Assembly (NCBI RefSeq): GCF_000767615.3
Contig: NZ_CP009553.3
Coordinates: 5,208,001 to 5,272,000, forward strand
From: Pandoraea pnomenusa
GTDB taxonomy: Bacteria; Pseudomonadota; Gammaproteobacteria; Burkholderiales; Burkholderiaceae
DNA length: 64,000 nucleotides
Direction of reading: 5' to 3'
Shown: in pieces, positions 24,662 through 33,453 of the stretch
Layout of the letters: the number at the start of each line of letters is the position of its first letter
How positions within the stretch are numbered: position 1 is the stretch's first letter
Made by a program: the position numbers and the translations under genes
The notes under the pieces: model-generated
What the model saw: the letters and a program-made list of their open reading frames with translations, nothing else
Databases searched by the model: none
What the model was told of the DNA's origin: nothing

Positions 24662-25443
24662 CGGGCTAACGTTCGCAATGCACCAGCGGCACTGGTCGGC
24701 GACATACCGATCAGCTCCTTGATTTCGGTCGAGAAATGCGACGACGAGGCATACCCGTTGCGCAAGGCGATTTCGGTGTAACTGTCGTTGCCCTGGGCCA
24801 CTTCCAGCATCGAGCGCGCCATGCGCCAATCGCGCAACGCGATCTTCGCGGACTCGCCGAGCGCACCCCGGCAAAGCCGCCGGAAGTGTGAATACGACAC
24901 GCCGTACTTGGTGCACATGTGGCGTAGCGTGCCGCCGGTTGGCGCACGCGACAGCAAGAACCGGATCAGCTCGTACGACTCGCAACGGCGCAGCACGTCG
25001 AGCATGGTGCTAAAGCCGTCGCCCGGAGATACGAGCTGGCTAAGGAACCACAGTTCGCACTGACGACGATCGTTCCACAGACCCGACACCGGCACCCGGT
25101 GCAGCGCCGGTATGGCAGAGCGGCGGTGCGCTTCGTGCGGCCCCGCCGCGCGTGCCTCGTCCATGAACGCCAGCAGTTTGACGAGCACGTCGAAGTGCAT
25201 GCGGTGGTAGTGCAGCGTGCCGCCTTTGACCTGCAGATGGCCGCGCCCGAACAGCACCAGACCGCGGTAGCCCGGCGAAAGCTCGACGCGAGCGGCCGGT
25301 GCGGCACCCATCGGTTGCAGCTCAAGCAGCAGGCTGCGCGTGGACGCCTGCGGACACACGAACCACACGCCGTCACACGCCAGCGCACAGGAATGATTGG
25401 CGCACAATTCCTGCGCCGCTTCCATGATCTTCATACTTCTCAT
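24658..25443 (-). CDS. invF: AraC-family T3SS activator InvF
   Basis: This is a 261-residue regulator. The C-terminal 100 residues form an AraC/XylS double helix-turn-helix (KYGVSYSHFRRLCRGALGE; then DSYTEIALRNGYASSSHFST followed by KELIGMSPT). In SPI-1 and Bsa systems, InvF/BsaN with the SicA chaperone activates the sicA-sip operon and effector genes after translocators are secreted; sicA is present here. The N-terminal domain is divergent. The ATG at 25443 has AGGTGG upstream; alternatives at 25455 and 25434 change only a few residues. It is the first gene of the inv/spa block and lies 65 bp from the small gene at the end of the prg/org block. Confidence 0.93.
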   Translation of the reverse strand: MRSMKIMEAAQELCANHSCALACDGVWFVCPQASTRSLLLELQPMGAAPAARVELSPGYRGLVLFGRGHLQVKGGTLHYHRMHFDVLVKLLAFMDEARAAGPHEAHRRSAIPALHRVPVSGLWNDRRQCELWFLSQLVSPGDGFSTMLDVLRRCESYELIRFLLSRAPTGGTLRHMCTKYGVSYSHFRRLCRGALGESAKIALRDWRMARSMLEVAQGNDSYTEIALRNGYASSSHFSTEIKELIGMSPTSAAGALRTLAR

Positions 25444-25508
25444 CGCCCACCTCACTTCCCATCGAATCTCGAGGGTTCCTCGGGGTCTCGACGGCGCAAC
25501 GCGCCCCG

Positions 25509-25838
25509 TCAGACAGCGCCCATGTCCTCAAAGCGCTGATTGCCCTCGTCGAACCAGTCCGTCCACATCTTCAGTCGGAAAATGTTCAGAAAAAACACGT
25601 TAACATCGACGTCTCCCGGTGCGTCTTCCGCCTCATCGTTCGGCGTGTGTGACGCCGTCTCGACATCCCTCGTCGTTCCGTTGTCGTCAATCGGGTACGC
25701 GCCAGGCACATCCGGCACGCGCGCAGCGCCCTCGACACCGCTCGCTTCGCGAATGCGTTGTACGAGCGTCGGGCGGGCGTCGTCGTCGGCGGGCAACGGC
25801 AAGACGCCGCGTACGTTCTCAATCGCGTTCAGGTTCAT
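25509..25838 (-). CDS. Small acidic protein in the orgC position
   Basis: This 109-residue protein is encoded last in the prg/org block, overlapping the end of orgB by 20 bp. Its middle is Asp/Glu/Thr-rich and probably disordered. The last 30 residues are aromatic and hydrophobic (FFLNIFRLKMWTDWFDEGNQ). In Salmonella this place holds OrgC (about 150 aa), a secreted protein that promotes needle subunit polymerisation. Size and order suggest an equivalent, but I see no sequence motif that proves it. The ATG at 25838 has GGAG about 10 nt upstream. Confidence 0.6.
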   Translation of the reverse strand: MNLNAIENVRGVLPLPADDDARPTLVQRIREASGVEGAARVPDVPGAYPIDDNGTTRDVETASHTPNDEAEDAPGDVDVNVFFLNIFRLKMWTDWFDEGNQRFEDMGAV

Positions 25839-26610
25839 CGGTGCAGCACTCCAGTGATGTGTCAGGGGTAACCGGCAGGGCGGCCGTCGTGTCTGTGGCG
25901 CACGCCTTGCCATTCGCGACCGTGTCGCGCGCCAGCTCGCTCACGCGCTCATGCAACGAAGCCAGCGCCGGCGCGAGCAGCGCATGCAGGTCGTCGGGCG
26001 CCGGGGGCGTATTGAACGTGAGCGCCGCCTCGGCATGTGCCACGAAGTCGTCCGGGTCGTATTCGATGACCGCCCCCGCCCGATGGGCGGAGATCCGTTC
26101 GCCCGCACGGTGGTACTCGAACTTGAGTGGCACCGGGCAGACGGCCTGGACCCGCTCGCGGATGGCATCTGCGCGGACCTTGAGCCGCAAAGGCAGCACA
26201 AGCGTGAGCGGCGCGTCCGGTGCGGCGTCGGCGGCGGTCTCGCGAAAGTCGTCGAGCACCTCGTCGAGCACCGCAAGCATCGTGTCGGCGTGCCGCGACG
26301 TGGCCGTCAGCCATTCGCGCACCTGCGCGAGCAGATCGCCGCGCCAGCGACGTTGGGCCTGCTCCGTTCGCAGCAGATGCGCCACCACGTCCCCGAGCGC
26401 CGCCGCCACGCCGTCGCGATAACCCCGTCGCATAGCGTCGCGGCGCTGCGTTTCGAGCGTGGCCTGCATTTCGACGGCGCGACGCCTCGCCCAGCGGCGG
26501 ATATCGTCGTCGAGGCGTGCCAGCCGCTCGCCGCGCACGAGTTGCGCGCGGCGCACGACAATGCCGTCAGCGACCACTGTCCGGGGGGGAATGGGGATGA
26601 TTCTTGGCAT
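25819..26610 (-). CDS. sctL: T3SS ATPase regulator OrgB (SctL)
   Basis: This is a 263-residue stator protein of the sorting platform linking SctQ pods to the ATPase. It has a short beta-like N-terminus (MPRIIPIPPRTVVADGIVVR), a long Arg/Ala-rich coiled-coil (about 25-110), and a C-terminal alpha/beta domain (APLTLVLPLRLKVRADAIRE), as in OrgB/MxiN/YscL. The C-terminal tail has a CC pair (LECCTDEPERD). Its start overlaps orgA by 44 bp. Confidence 0.88.
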   Translation of the reverse strand: MPRIIPIPPRTVVADGIVVRRAQLVRGERLARLDDDIRRWARRRAVEMQATLETQRRDAMRRGYRDGVAAALGDVVAHLLRTEQAQRRWRGDLLAQVREWLTATSRHADTMLAVLDEVLDDFRETAADAAPDAPLTLVLPLRLKVRADAIRERVQAVCPVPLKFEYHRAGERISAHRAGAVIEYDPDDFVAHAEAALTFNTPPAPDDLHALLAPALASLHERVSELARDTVANGKACATDTTAALPVTPDTSLECCTDEPERD

Positions 26611-27178
26611 ATTGCAGAGCCGTCACGAACAGACGCACGTCGAAGCTATCCGGCAGGTCACCGGCACACGGGTCGATGCGAGGAAACAACAGCGGCAGAC
26701 GCTGGCGAAGCGGCGCCCGCAACGAGGCGGCCAGCGCCATGAGCCGCGCGAAGCCTTCCGCCAGCAGATCGCCGTCCGAGGGGGGACGCGAATGGATTGA
26801 AGGCGCGGCGTCGAGCACGGGCAACTGAGTGAACGCAAAAGCCCACGCGGGCAGACGCAACAGTGCCGCGCGGCGGCACAGGCTCGCCTTGCGCGCCTGG
26901 CAGCCCATCAGATAAGCCACTTGCGGCAACCGCCGCCAGTTAAGCACCCAGGGCCGCTCCGCCATGCCGACGTGGTCGAACGGCCAATGCACGTCGAGAT
27001 GGAATCCGGCGATCAGCATTTCGTTGATCACGGCGCGTTGTCTCGGCGAGGCGAACCGGGCCGGATAGACAAAGTGCGCGGCGTGAATGTACGACACCGG
27101 GTCGAACATCATCGTGCGCCAGTTCACGGCGACGGCACTCTGCGATTCATGCAGTCCGGGCGTCGGTTGAATTGCCAC
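26567..27178 (-). CDS. sctK: T3SS sorting-platform adaptor OrgA (SctK)
   Basis: This 203-residue protein matches OrgA/MxiK (199 aa in Salmonella) in length and place after prgK. SctK links the PrgH ring to SpaO pods. Visible family-like segments are FDPVSYIHAAHFVYPARF near the N-terminus and WVLNWRRLPQVAYLMGCQAR (about 75-95), which resembles the conserved LL..W..LP...YLLG pattern. The start is GTG at 27178 with GGGAGG 7 nt upstream, 2 bp after the prgK stop codon. OrgA is one of the least conserved T3SS parts, so synteny adds much. Confidence 0.87.
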   Translation of the reverse strand: MAIQPTPGLHESQSAVAVNWRTMMFDPVSYIHAAHFVYPARFASPRQRAVINEMLIAGFHLDVHWPFDHVGMAERPWVLNWRRLPQVAYLMGCQARKASLCRRAALLRLPAWAFAFTQLPVLDAAPSIHSRPPSDGDLLAEGFARLMALAASLRAPLRQRLPLLFPRIDPCAGDLPDSFDVRLFVTALQYAKNHPHSPPDSGR

Positions 27179-27180
27179 GC

Positions 27181-27990
27181 TTAAACCTCCCGGGCGCCGG
27201 GCGTGCCGGGTGCCGCGACGCCCGGCGATGCGTCCCGCGCGTCCGGCATTTGCGACATGTGCGGCCCCTGCATGCGCTGCCACCGGCGCGCACGCAGGGC
27301 ACGCAACGCGGCGAGCGCGCTTCCGACGACCAGTGCCACGGCGATTGCCAGCGTCCATGCGGATGGGCCGGTGTCGTGTGCTTCGGATGGGGTCGGGACC
27401 GCGGCGGCGAATGTGCTCGGCTGCTTCGAGAGCACCACGGAGATATTCTCGTAGCGCACGTCATCGAGACTATTCTTGAGAAAGCGCTTCACGTCGTTGA
27501 TCAGCGCACTGCCGTCGATGTCGCTCTGATGCACCACGACGGCGGAGATATGGGGCGTCGAAGGCGACGGTTCGACCGTCAGCCCATCGACGTCGTAACT
27601 TACGTGAACGCGCGCGGCGAGCACGCCGGACATCAAGCGCAGCGACTGCTCCAGACGCTGCTCGATGGCGGAGTACAGCCGCGCGCGCTCGGCACGCGGC
27701 GACGCCACCAGCGAATCGGTCGGGAACATCTGTGCGATTTCCATACGCGGACGTGAAGGCAGGTCGTAGGTCTTGAGCCAGTCGACGGCTGCCGGGAAAT
27801 CTGCGGGTGCGACGGTGATCGAATAACCCGCCTTGCCTCCATCGACCTTCTCCGCGGCAATGCTGTGGCGCAGCAGAACAGCGGCCACTTCGTTGGCCTG
27901 CTGTTGATCGAGCGAGGTCAGCAGTGTCTCTGACTTGCGGCATGCCGTGAGCAGCATCACCAGACACAGCACCATGACGTAGCGTGACAT
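27181..27990 (-). CDS. sctJ: T3SS inner-ring lipoprotein PrgK (SctJ)
   Basis: This 269-residue YscJ/MxiJ/PrgK-family lipoprotein forms the 24-mer inner membrane ring with PrgH. The signal peptide ends in a lipobox LLTAC with Cys17. The typical two-domain periplasmic region follows ([51 protein letters not shown]). A TM helix lies near 213-232 ([20 protein letters not shown]) and the tail is basic, Pro/Ala-rich. Start and prgJ stop overlap as TGATG at 27992-27988; a GTG one codon earlier is possible. Confidence 0.96.
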   Translation of the reverse strand: MSRYVMVLCLVMLLTACRKSETLLTSLDQQQANEVAAVLLRHSIAAEKVDGGKAGYSITVAPADFPAAVDWLKTYDLPSRPRMEIAQMFPTDSLVASPRAERARLYSAIEQRLEQSLRLMSGVLAARVHVSYDVDGLTVEPSPSTPHISAVVVHQSDIDGSALINDVKRFLKNSLDDVRYENISVVLSKQPSTFAAAVPTPSEAHDTGPSAWTLAIAVALVVGSALAALRALRARRWQRMQGPHMSQMPDARDASPGVAAPGTPGAREV

Positions 27991-28307
27991 CACCGAAGCA
28001 GCGCCTCCACAGCACCGACGCTCTTGCGCGCGAGCGTGCTCACCATCGCGACCTGAAGGCTGTAGTCGGCGAGTTTCGTCTGGAGCTCGATCATCGACTT
28101 CGGGTCGGTCGCATCGACGCCTCGCACGGCGTAGGCAATACGCTGCCGATCGCCCTCGAAGTCCGCCGACATTTGAGCCACAGCGTTGAAGAAGCGCGAC
28201 TCCAGCGATTCCCCGATGCCGGTCGCGGCGGAGACCACCTGCGGGGTGGCGTCGGTCAGTGTGGACGGTTCGAGCATCGTCGACAGCGATACATTTGGGG
28301 GCAACAT
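27990..28307 (-). CDS. sctI: T3SS inner rod protein PrgJ (SctI)
   Basis: This 105-residue protein between the needle and PrgK genes is PrgJ-like (101 aa in Salmonella). The C-terminal helix [20 protein letters not shown] with a downstream GAVEALLR matches the pattern that rod proteins share with needle subunits. The ATG at 28307 has GAAGGAG 7 nt upstream. The rod anchors the needle at the export gate and its secretion is timed with needle assembly. Confidence 0.93.
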   Translation of the reverse strand: MLPPNVSLSTMLEPSTLTDATPQVVSAATGIGESLESRFFNAVAQMSADFEGDRQRIAYAVRGVDATDPKSMIELQTKLADYSLQVAMVSTLARKSVGAVEALLR

Positions 28308-28343
28308 CGTGGTCTCCTTCGTGGACAGAACGCGCGAACGTGG

Positions 28344-28613
28344 TCAGAACTTCGAGATGCTTCCCTGCGCAATTTCCTTCATTGACTTGACGGCAGCCGA
28401 CTGCGCGCTGCGCATGGTCGTGTAGTCGCCCAGCACGGATTGATAATGGGCGAGGGTGACGGCATCGCTCGCGTCTTTCTTGAGGGCTTCCATCGCCTCC
28501 TGAAGCCGCTCCTGAAGATCGCTGACTTTGTCATCGAATTCGGACGACATCTGCTCGAGGTATCGATCGGCGTTGTCGCTTTTGATGCCTGGGAAGTTTG
28601 TGTGGTCGGTCAT
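28344..28613 (-). CDS. sctF: T3SS needle filament protein PrgI (SctF)
   Basis: This 89-residue needle subunit (PrgI is 80, MxiH 83) has the two-helix hairpin pattern. The conserved turn and second helix are present: [20 protein letters not shown] with [20 protein letters not shown], matching the family DPxxLAxYQxxLxEYxxxRxAQSxxVKxxKDI pattern. The N-terminus is about seven residues longer than usual. The start is the ATG at 28613 with AGGA 7 nt upstream; an upstream extension to 28700 would be improbable for a needle subunit. Confidence 0.96.
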   Translation of the reverse strand: MTDHTNFPGIKSDNADRYLEQMSSEFDDKVSDLQERLQEAMEALKKDASDAVTLAHYQSVLGDYTTMRSAQSAAVKSMKEIAQGSISKF

Positions 28614-28715
28614 GACGAGTTCCTGCTCCTTGCTGGGATCGGGTGAAGTGTGTGGGGGGGAATGCGTTGCGACGCCGCGGGACGCATGCTCGCAAATCAA
28701 ATCGGCGTCCCGCGC

Positions 28716-29930
28716 CTATTGACGATTGATGAAGCGCCATTGCCTCGGCCCTTCCTTCACATACGCGGCGGTGCCGTAGGCATAAGATTGCTGAGCGCTC
28801 CAGTCGTCGCGAAGGTCAACGTTGAAGCGCACCAGATGCGTGCCCCAGCGCCGCTCGAATGTCTGCATGAACCCGTAAAGGCGACGCAGTTGCACATCGT
28901 CAAGTTCGGTGCTGATGTGAAAGGTCACGCCATCGGGGGTGTCGGTGCGCAGAAACGGCACCATCTGACGCTTGAGTGCATCTTCGGCTTCACCGCTCGC
29001 ATCGGTCTCGTCGTGCAACGTGAGAGTCACGCGCCTGGCATAGGGAATCTTCTCGAGCAATGCCTGACGGAATTTCGCCGTCTCGCTCTCGGAGAGACGG
29101 AACTTCTGCCGGTTGATCCAGAGTTCCGGTGCCGTGGGATCGTCGAGCGACAGCTTGAAGTAGGGTACGTTGGTACGCGACGCATCGATCCACTGTGTGA
29201 TGCGCGCATTCTCTTCGTCGAGTGCGACGACCTCCAGCCGCTCGCGCTGGATCACCGCCTGGCCGAGCGCGCGCGTGAGTGCGTTGCGTTCCGCGCGATT
29301 GGGGGCGATGACGTACATCTGACTATCGTTGCCTGGCAGCACCACCGCACGCCCGCCGAGCGTTTCGAGATAGTCGGAAACGCCTTGCGCCTGACGCTGC
29401 GGCGCGCTCTGCCAGTAGAGGTATGCGCCACTCGTGACGAGCACGATCAGCGCAATGGCCCCGATTGCCCGCAGCCAGCGGCGACGTTGCCGTGCGGCCG
29501 GGCGAGCCGCATCGTCGGCGCGGGCGTCACGGCACAGGCTGCGCAACACTTCGTCGGACCACGTATCGTCCACGCGCTTCACACCGACATGGACGTCGCC
29601 CACGCGAGCGAACTGCGTGGCGTCGATCGCCACTTCCGTACCGGCACCTTCGCCCAGCACACGCAGGAACAACCCCTCGCGCCCGGCGTCGTCCACGAGC
29701 ACTTCGAAGTTGTCGCCGCCGTCGCCGTCCATCGGCACGTAGATCGCATTCGGCGGCATTTCGGTCTGCCACCCGCGATCGAAGGCCGGATCGCTCGGGC
29801 CCACGACGAACAACGTGACGCCACCGGGCAATGCGAATTCGCAGCCACGCATCGGGCCTGTGAGCAGCCGCAGCACAGCGCGGGCCGGGCTGCCGTCGAT
29901 CGATGCGGGTCGGATGTCTGATTCCATCAT
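28716..29930 (-). CDS. sctD: T3SS inner-membrane ring protein PrgH (SctD)
   Basis: This is a 404-residue PrgH/MxiG-like protein (PrgH is 392). An N-terminal FHA-like cytosolic domain (about 15-120, VLRLLTGPMRGCEFALPGGV) is followed by a basic stretch and one TM helix (about 152-170, AIGAIALIVLVTSGAYLYWQ). The periplasmic domain follows (YLETLGGRAVVLPGNDSQMY onwards). It is the first gene of the 23-kb minus-strand T3SS run. The first of two adjacent ATG codons (29930 and 29927) is used; the GAAGAA just upstream fits either. Its promoter should be in 29931-30103. Confidence 0.94.
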   Translation of the reverse strand: MMESDIRPASIDGSPARAVLRLLTGPMRGCEFALPGGVTLFVVGPSDPAFDRGWQTEMPPNAIYVPMDGDGGDNFEVLVDDAGREGLFLRVLGEGAGTEVAIDATQFARVGDVHVGVKRVDDTWSDEVLRSLCRDARADDAARPAARQRRRWLRAIGAIALIVLVTSGAYLYWQSAPQRQAQGVSDYLETLGGRAVVLPGNDSQMYVIAPNRAERNALTRALGQAVIQRERLEVVALDEENARITQWIDASRTNVPYFKLSLDDPTAPELWINRQKFRLSESETAKFRQALLEKIPYARRVTLTLHDETDASGEAEDALKRQMVPFLRTDTPDGVTFHISTELDDVQLRRLYGFMQTFERRWGTHLVRFNVDLRDDWSAQQSYAYGTAAYVKEGPRQWRFINRQ

Positions 29931-30103
29931 TTCTTCGCGAGCAGGCGGGCGCCCACGGGCTGGAAGCCCGGGCGGCATACGGCGTTCGCGCTCCTCAACA
30001 ATGAATTCGTTGAGGGTGAGAATACCGACGCGGCATCAGCGATTCATGATGGGATTCTTCGCAACTCGTAAAAGCGCGATCAAGATTTTCAGATGGGGCT
30101 ACG
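29931..30103 (-). promoter_or_regulatory. Upstream region of prgH, expected promoter of the T3SS run
   Basis: These 173 bp separate prgH from the end of the Sel1-repeat gene. The part 30030-30110 is A+T richer than surrounding DNA. A HilA-class activator would be expected to act here, but I could not find a convincing pair of HilA-type hexamers and place no -35/-10. Confidence 0.35.
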
Positions 30104-30826
30104 CTATTTCCCGTTGGGGGGCACCGCCAGGGTAGCGCGGGTTTCGCGATCACGTTTCATCGCCTCGAGCTTTCCTTTCGCCGCGACGTCACCTTGCGCC
30201 GCCGCTTTCTCGTACCACGCCCGCGCCTGATCGAGGTCCGGTGTCACGACGCCATAGCCGCGCTCGTAGTAACTGGCCACAATGTACTGCGAGGGCAGAT
30301 CGCCGCCCTGCGCGGCTTTTTCGTACCACCCGAACGCGGTCTTGTAATCCTTGGGAACGCCGCGGCCGATGAAGTACTCGTTGGCGATGGCGGCCTGCGC
30401 CTGTACGTGGCCCTGCTTCGCGGCCTTTTCGTACCAGTGGTTGGCCTGCGGTATCGATTTGCCCACGACGTAGCCGTCGTCGAACATCTTGCCGTAGACG
30501 TATTGCGCCTGCGTCATTCCGGCATTGGCCGCACGCTCGAGCCAGTGCACGGCCCCCTCGGGATCGGGCGCGCCGCCCTCGCCGTTGAGCAGCATCATCG
30601 CGTAGTCGAACTGGGCCAGGCGGTTGCCCTGCTCCGCCGCGCGATGAAATTCATCGAGCGCCTGCGTTTGCTGCCCGGCCTCGTAGTGATGCACCGCCTG
30701 CTCGGTCAGCGACTGCGCAGGCGCCTGCGCCGCGGCAACCGCATAGGGCATCGGGGCACACGCGGCGCTGATCAGCGTCGCGACAGCGCCGGCGAGCAGC
30801 CGGCGCGCAGCGTAAGACGTCGACAT
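30104..30826 (-). CDS. Sel1-repeat exported protein
   Basis: This is a 240-residue protein with an N-terminal export signal (MSTSYAARRLLAGAVATLISAAC...). About five tandem Sel1-like repeats of roughly 36 residues follow, with the recurring pattern AxxWYEKAAxQGxxxAQ (for example ANHWYEKAAKQGHVQAQAAI and ARAWYEKAAAQGDVAAKGKL). Sel1 repeats mediate protein-protein contacts; the partner is unknown. The ATG at 30826 has GGAGG 6 nt upstream, which rules out a long Arg/Pro-rich N-terminal extension. Whether it belongs to the T3SS island or to the flanking chromosome cannot be told from sequence; it is codirectional with prgH. Confidence 0.85.
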   Translation of the reverse strand: MSTSYAARRLLAGAVATLISAACAPMPYAVAAAQAPAQSLTEQAVHHYEAGQQTQALDEFHRAAEQGNRLAQFDYAMMLLNGEGGAPDPEGAVHWLERAANAGMTQAQYVYGKMFDDGYVVGKSIPQANHWYEKAAKQGHVQAQAAIANEYFIGRGVPKDYKTAFGWYEKAAQGGDLPSQYIVASYYERGYGVVTPDLDQARAWYEKAAAQGDVAAKGKLEAMKRDRETRATLAVPPNGK

Positions 30827-30955
30827 GGCGAACCTCCGGGACGAGCGTTCGCCTATTGTGCGCCAAACGGGCAATACTTGCCGTGGCCCACCAGCGACGC
30901 CGCGGCGTGCTGAAAGCGGTCGGGCGCCCGGGCACGCCGGCGCCTCACAAAGCAA

Positions 30956-30980
30956 GAGCCCCGGCGCGGGGCCGGGGCTC
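30956..30980 (-). terminator. Strong GC hairpin, probable terminator of the DsrE-like gene
   Basis: A perfect 9-bp GC-rich stem (30956-30964 with 30972-30980, gagccccgg/ccggggctc) has a 7-nt loop. It lies 81 bp past the stop of the minus-strand gene at 31062-31484; on that strand the downstream sequence is only moderately T-rich (TTGCTTTG). Confidence 0.6.
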
Positions 30981-31061
30981 GTGGGCATCGATGGCGATCG
31001 CGGAATCGCCGCGTGGCGATGGCGCCGGGGCGGGGCCGTCATCGCCCCGACCGAGGCGGGT

Positions 31062-31484
31062 TCACGGCTTGATGTACGCGTAGCCCTTCTGCTGCAGACG
31101 CGTGAGTTCAACCACCCCCGATGGCGTGAAGTCGGCGTCGAGCACGAACTGCTCCTTCTTCAGGTTGCGCTGCTTCATGGTGATCTCGCATACCTCGAAT
31201 TTCACGCCGCGGGCATGCAGTGCGGAAATGAGCGGCCCCACGGTCGCGGCGTCCTTGTAATTCTCCATCAGGAAATCGACCCCCTTCGCATGCGCCACGA
31301 GCACGACGTCGGTGTCGGGCGCGGTGTCGAGCTGATTGCGAATGTTGCGCAGGCCTGCGAGTGCCTGGTGTTCGGCGTCGTTAATATGGTACACGACCTT
31401 GTCGCGCGCCAGTGCCGACGTTGCGGGTACAGCAAATACGGTGAACAGAAAGGCGGTGAGCAGGCCGCGAAGCAGCGTCTTCAT
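31062..31484 (-). CDS. Exported DsrE-like protein
   Basis: This 140-residue protein has a clear signal peptide (MKTLLRGLLTAFLFTVFAVP ... ALA). A DsrE/DsrF-like alpha/beta domain follows: DKVVYHINDAEHQALAGLRN at the start, DVVLVAHAKGVDFLMENY in the middle and a Cys in GVKFEVCEITMKQR (about 108). The family includes sulfur-relay proteins and uncharacterised periplasmic proteins; the cysteine position is conserved in many of them. The substrate is unknown. The ATG at 31484 follows GGGGA about 9 nt upstream. It is transcribed alone, with a hairpin terminator at 30956-30980. Confidence 0.82.
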   Translation of the reverse strand: MKTLLRGLLTAFLFTVFAVPATSALARDKVVYHINDAEHQALAGLRNIRNQLDTAPDTDVVLVAHAKGVDFLMENYKDAATVGPLISALHARGVKFEVCEITMKQRNLKKEQFVLDADFTPSGVVELTRLQQKGYAYIKP

Positions 31485-31604
31485 GTGAGGTGTCCCCTTT
31501 GGTTGCGTTGTGCCAGCTGCATCATAGCGCGTTGACGCACAACGGGGCATCGGGGCCGCCTTCACCCGCTCACATCCGAACGGATTGCCCTCCCGGCCCC
31601 GGAC

Positions 31605-32048
31605 TCAGGCCGTGACTTCGGACCAGCAATTCGGCGTCTCGTAAAGACGCAGCCGCACCAGACGCAAATCGCGACCGTAGTGCGCGTCGAACACGCCGCT
31701 CAACGTCTCGAACGCCGCGGCGGCAAGATTCTCGACGGTCGGCACGCGATCGAACACGACCGTCTTGTGGTCGGGCATGGTCTCGAGAAAGGCGCGCACG
31801 GCGGTATCGCCCTCGTACACGAGGAACGCGTGATCCCACACGGACACGAGGTGCTCGTTGGCCAGCGCCTTCACGTCGGCGAAGTCCATCACCATGCCGT
31901 TGTCGGACGCCCCGCTCTCACGGCTCACTTCGCCCGCGAGCGTGATCTCGAGCACATAACGATGCCCGTGCAGGTTGCGGCACTGGCTTCGGTGATCGGG
32001 AATGCGGTGGCCCGCATCGAATTCGAGTTTCCGGGTAATCGTAATCAC
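31605..32048 (-). CDS. queD: 6-carboxy-5,6,7,8-tetrahydropterin synthase QueD
   Basis: This is a 147-residue enzyme converting dihydroneopterin triphosphate to 6-carboxy-tetrahydropterin, the second step of preQ0/queuosine synthesis. Zn-binding histidines are at HRIPDHRSQCRNLHGH (His14 and the HGH pair near 27-29), with the catalytic Cys23 between them; DFADVKALAN and ENLAAAAFETL are family blocks. It is the last of three codirectional genes, queC-queE-queD, with 9 bp after queE. Confidence 0.95.
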   Translation of the reverse strand: MITITRKLEFDAGHRIPDHRSQCRNLHGHRYVLEITLAGEVSRESGASDNGMVMDFADVKALANEHLVSVWDHAFLVYEGDTAVRAFLETMPDHKTVVFDRVPTVENLAAAAFETLSGVFDAHYGRDLRLVRLRLYETPNCWSEVTA

Positions 32049-32057
32049 GGCAACGGC

Positions 32058-32693
32058 TCAGGGAATGTTCAGATATTTGTGCGTCTGCATCGACAGCGAC
32101 CAGCGCGGGTGCGATTTGCAGTAGTCGATCGCCAGCTTCGTATTGGTGTCGCGCAGCGGCCCGTCCATCGGCTGGAGATAAAAATGCGCAAAGTCGAGGG
32201 CTTCGTATTCGAGCAGGCGCTGACGATCCTGCGGCACCACGACCTTCAATTCGTCGCCGCGCGTGACGACCATTTCGGCGTCGGCCTTCGGGCTCACGCA
32301 CACCCAATCGATGCCCTCGGGAATTGCCTGGGTGCCGTTGGTCTCCACCGCGATGCGAAAGCCTTCGGCATGCAGCGCGTCGATGAGCGGCGCGTCGAGT
32401 TGCAGCAGCGGTTCGCCACCGGTACACACCACAAAGCGGTGCGCACGATCGTCTCGCGGCCACAGGGCGACGATCTGCGCGACGAGATCGGCCGGCGTGC
32501 GGTACTTGCCGCCGTTTTCGCCGTCGGTGCCGACGAAATCGGTGTCGCAGAACTGGCAGACCGCCCCGGCGCGGTCCTCTTCCCGGCCGGTCCACAGGTT
32601 GCACCCCGCAAACCGGCAGAACACCGCCGGGCGACCGGCGTTCGCGCCCTCGCCCTGCAAGGTGTAGAAGATTTCCTTTACCGCGTACGTCAT
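32058..32693 (-). CDS. queE: 7-carboxy-7-deazaguanine synthase QueE (radical SAM)
   Basis: This 211-residue radical SAM enzyme makes 7-carboxy-7-deazaguanine from carboxy-tetrahydropterin. The iron-sulfur cluster motif is the atypical CX14CX2C form (Cys31 in FAGCNLW, then CQFC), known for Burkholderia-type QueE, instead of CX3CX2C. Other motifs are YTLQGEGANAGRPAVFCRFA near the N-terminus, CTGGEPLLQ and ETNGTQ. The start is ATG at 32693; sequence upstream in the same frame is non-homologous. It is 22 bp after queC. Confidence 0.95.
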   Translation of the reverse strand: MTYAVKEIFYTLQGEGANAGRPAVFCRFAGCNLWTGREEDRAGAVCQFCDTDFVGTDGENGGKYRTPADLVAQIVALWPRDDRAHRFVVCTGGEPLLQLDAPLIDALHAEGFRIAVETNGTQAIPEGIDWVCVSPKADAEMVVTRGDELKVVVPQDRQRLLEYEALDFAHFYLQPMDGPLRDTNTKLAIDYCKSHPRWSLSMQTHKYLNIP

Positions 32694-32715
32694 GATTCTC
32701 TCGATTTCCGAAGGG

Positions 32716-33453
32716 TCAGGCCGCGCCGCGGTCCTGATCGTGACCGCGGGCGCGCCATTGTTCGTAGCCGCGCTGCCGCAGTTGGCACGCCGGACATTCG
32801 CCGCAGCCGTAGCCCCACGGATGCAGCACGCTGCGCTCACCCAGGTAACAGGTGTGCGTATCCTCACGCACGGTCTCGACGAGCGCCTGGCCACCCAGAT
32901 CCTGCGCCATTTGCCAGGTGTCGGCCTTGTCGATCCACATCAGCGGCGTCTCGACGATAAAGCGGCGGTCCATGCCCAGGTTCAGCGCGACCTGCAGCGC
33001 CTTCATCGTGTCGTCGCGGCAGTCGGGGTATCCCGAAAAGTCCGTCTCGCACATGCCGCCCACGAGCACGCGCAGACCGCGCCGATACGCAATGGTCGCA
33101 CCGATCGTCATGAACAGCAGGTTCCGGCCCGGCACGAAGGTATTCGGCAGATTGTCGGCCGCCATCGCGATCGTGGTCTCGCGCGTGAGCGACGTCTCGC
33201 TGATCTGGCCCAGGATCGACAGGTCGATCATGTGGTCGTCGCCCAGGCGCGGCGACCAGTCCGGGAACCGCTGACGCAGCTTCGCCAGCACGTCGGTGCG
33301 GCACTCCAGTTCGACACTGTGACGCTGGCCGTAGTCGAAACCCAGCGTCTCCACTCGCGCATAGCGCGACAATGCCCATGCCAGGCAGGTGGTCGAATCC
33401 TGTCCACCGGAGAACAGGACCAGAGCGGAGTCGGTGCTTGTCGTCATGATCAT
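32716..33453 (-). CDS. queC: 7-cyano-7-deazaguanine synthase QueC
   Basis: This is a 245-residue ATP-dependent enzyme that turns 7-carboxy-7-deazaguanine into preQ0. The PP-loop is [10 protein letters not shown] near residue 16. The C-terminal Zn site is the cluster of Cys residues in [25 protein letters not shown]. Two start codons are possible, 33453 (MIMTTS) and 33447 (MTTS); neither has a good Shine-Dalgarno and I use the first. It is the first gene of queC-queE-queD. Confidence 0.95.
   Translation of the reverse strand: MIMTTSTDSALVLFSGGQDSTTCLAWALSRYARVETLGFDYGQRHSVELECRTDVLAKLRQRFPDWSPRLGDDHMIDLSILGQISETSLTRETTIAMAADNLPNTFVPGRNLLFMTIGATIAYRRGLRVLVGGMCETDFSGYPDCRDDTMKALQVALNLGMDRRFIVETPLMWIDKADTWQMAQDLGGQALVETVREDTHTCYLGERSVLHPWGYGCGECPACQLRQRGYEQWRARGHDQDRGAA

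Noticed and set aside
30956..30980. GC palindrome considered as an operator
   Set aside because: The location past the DsrE-like gene and the stem-loop shape fit a transcription terminator better.
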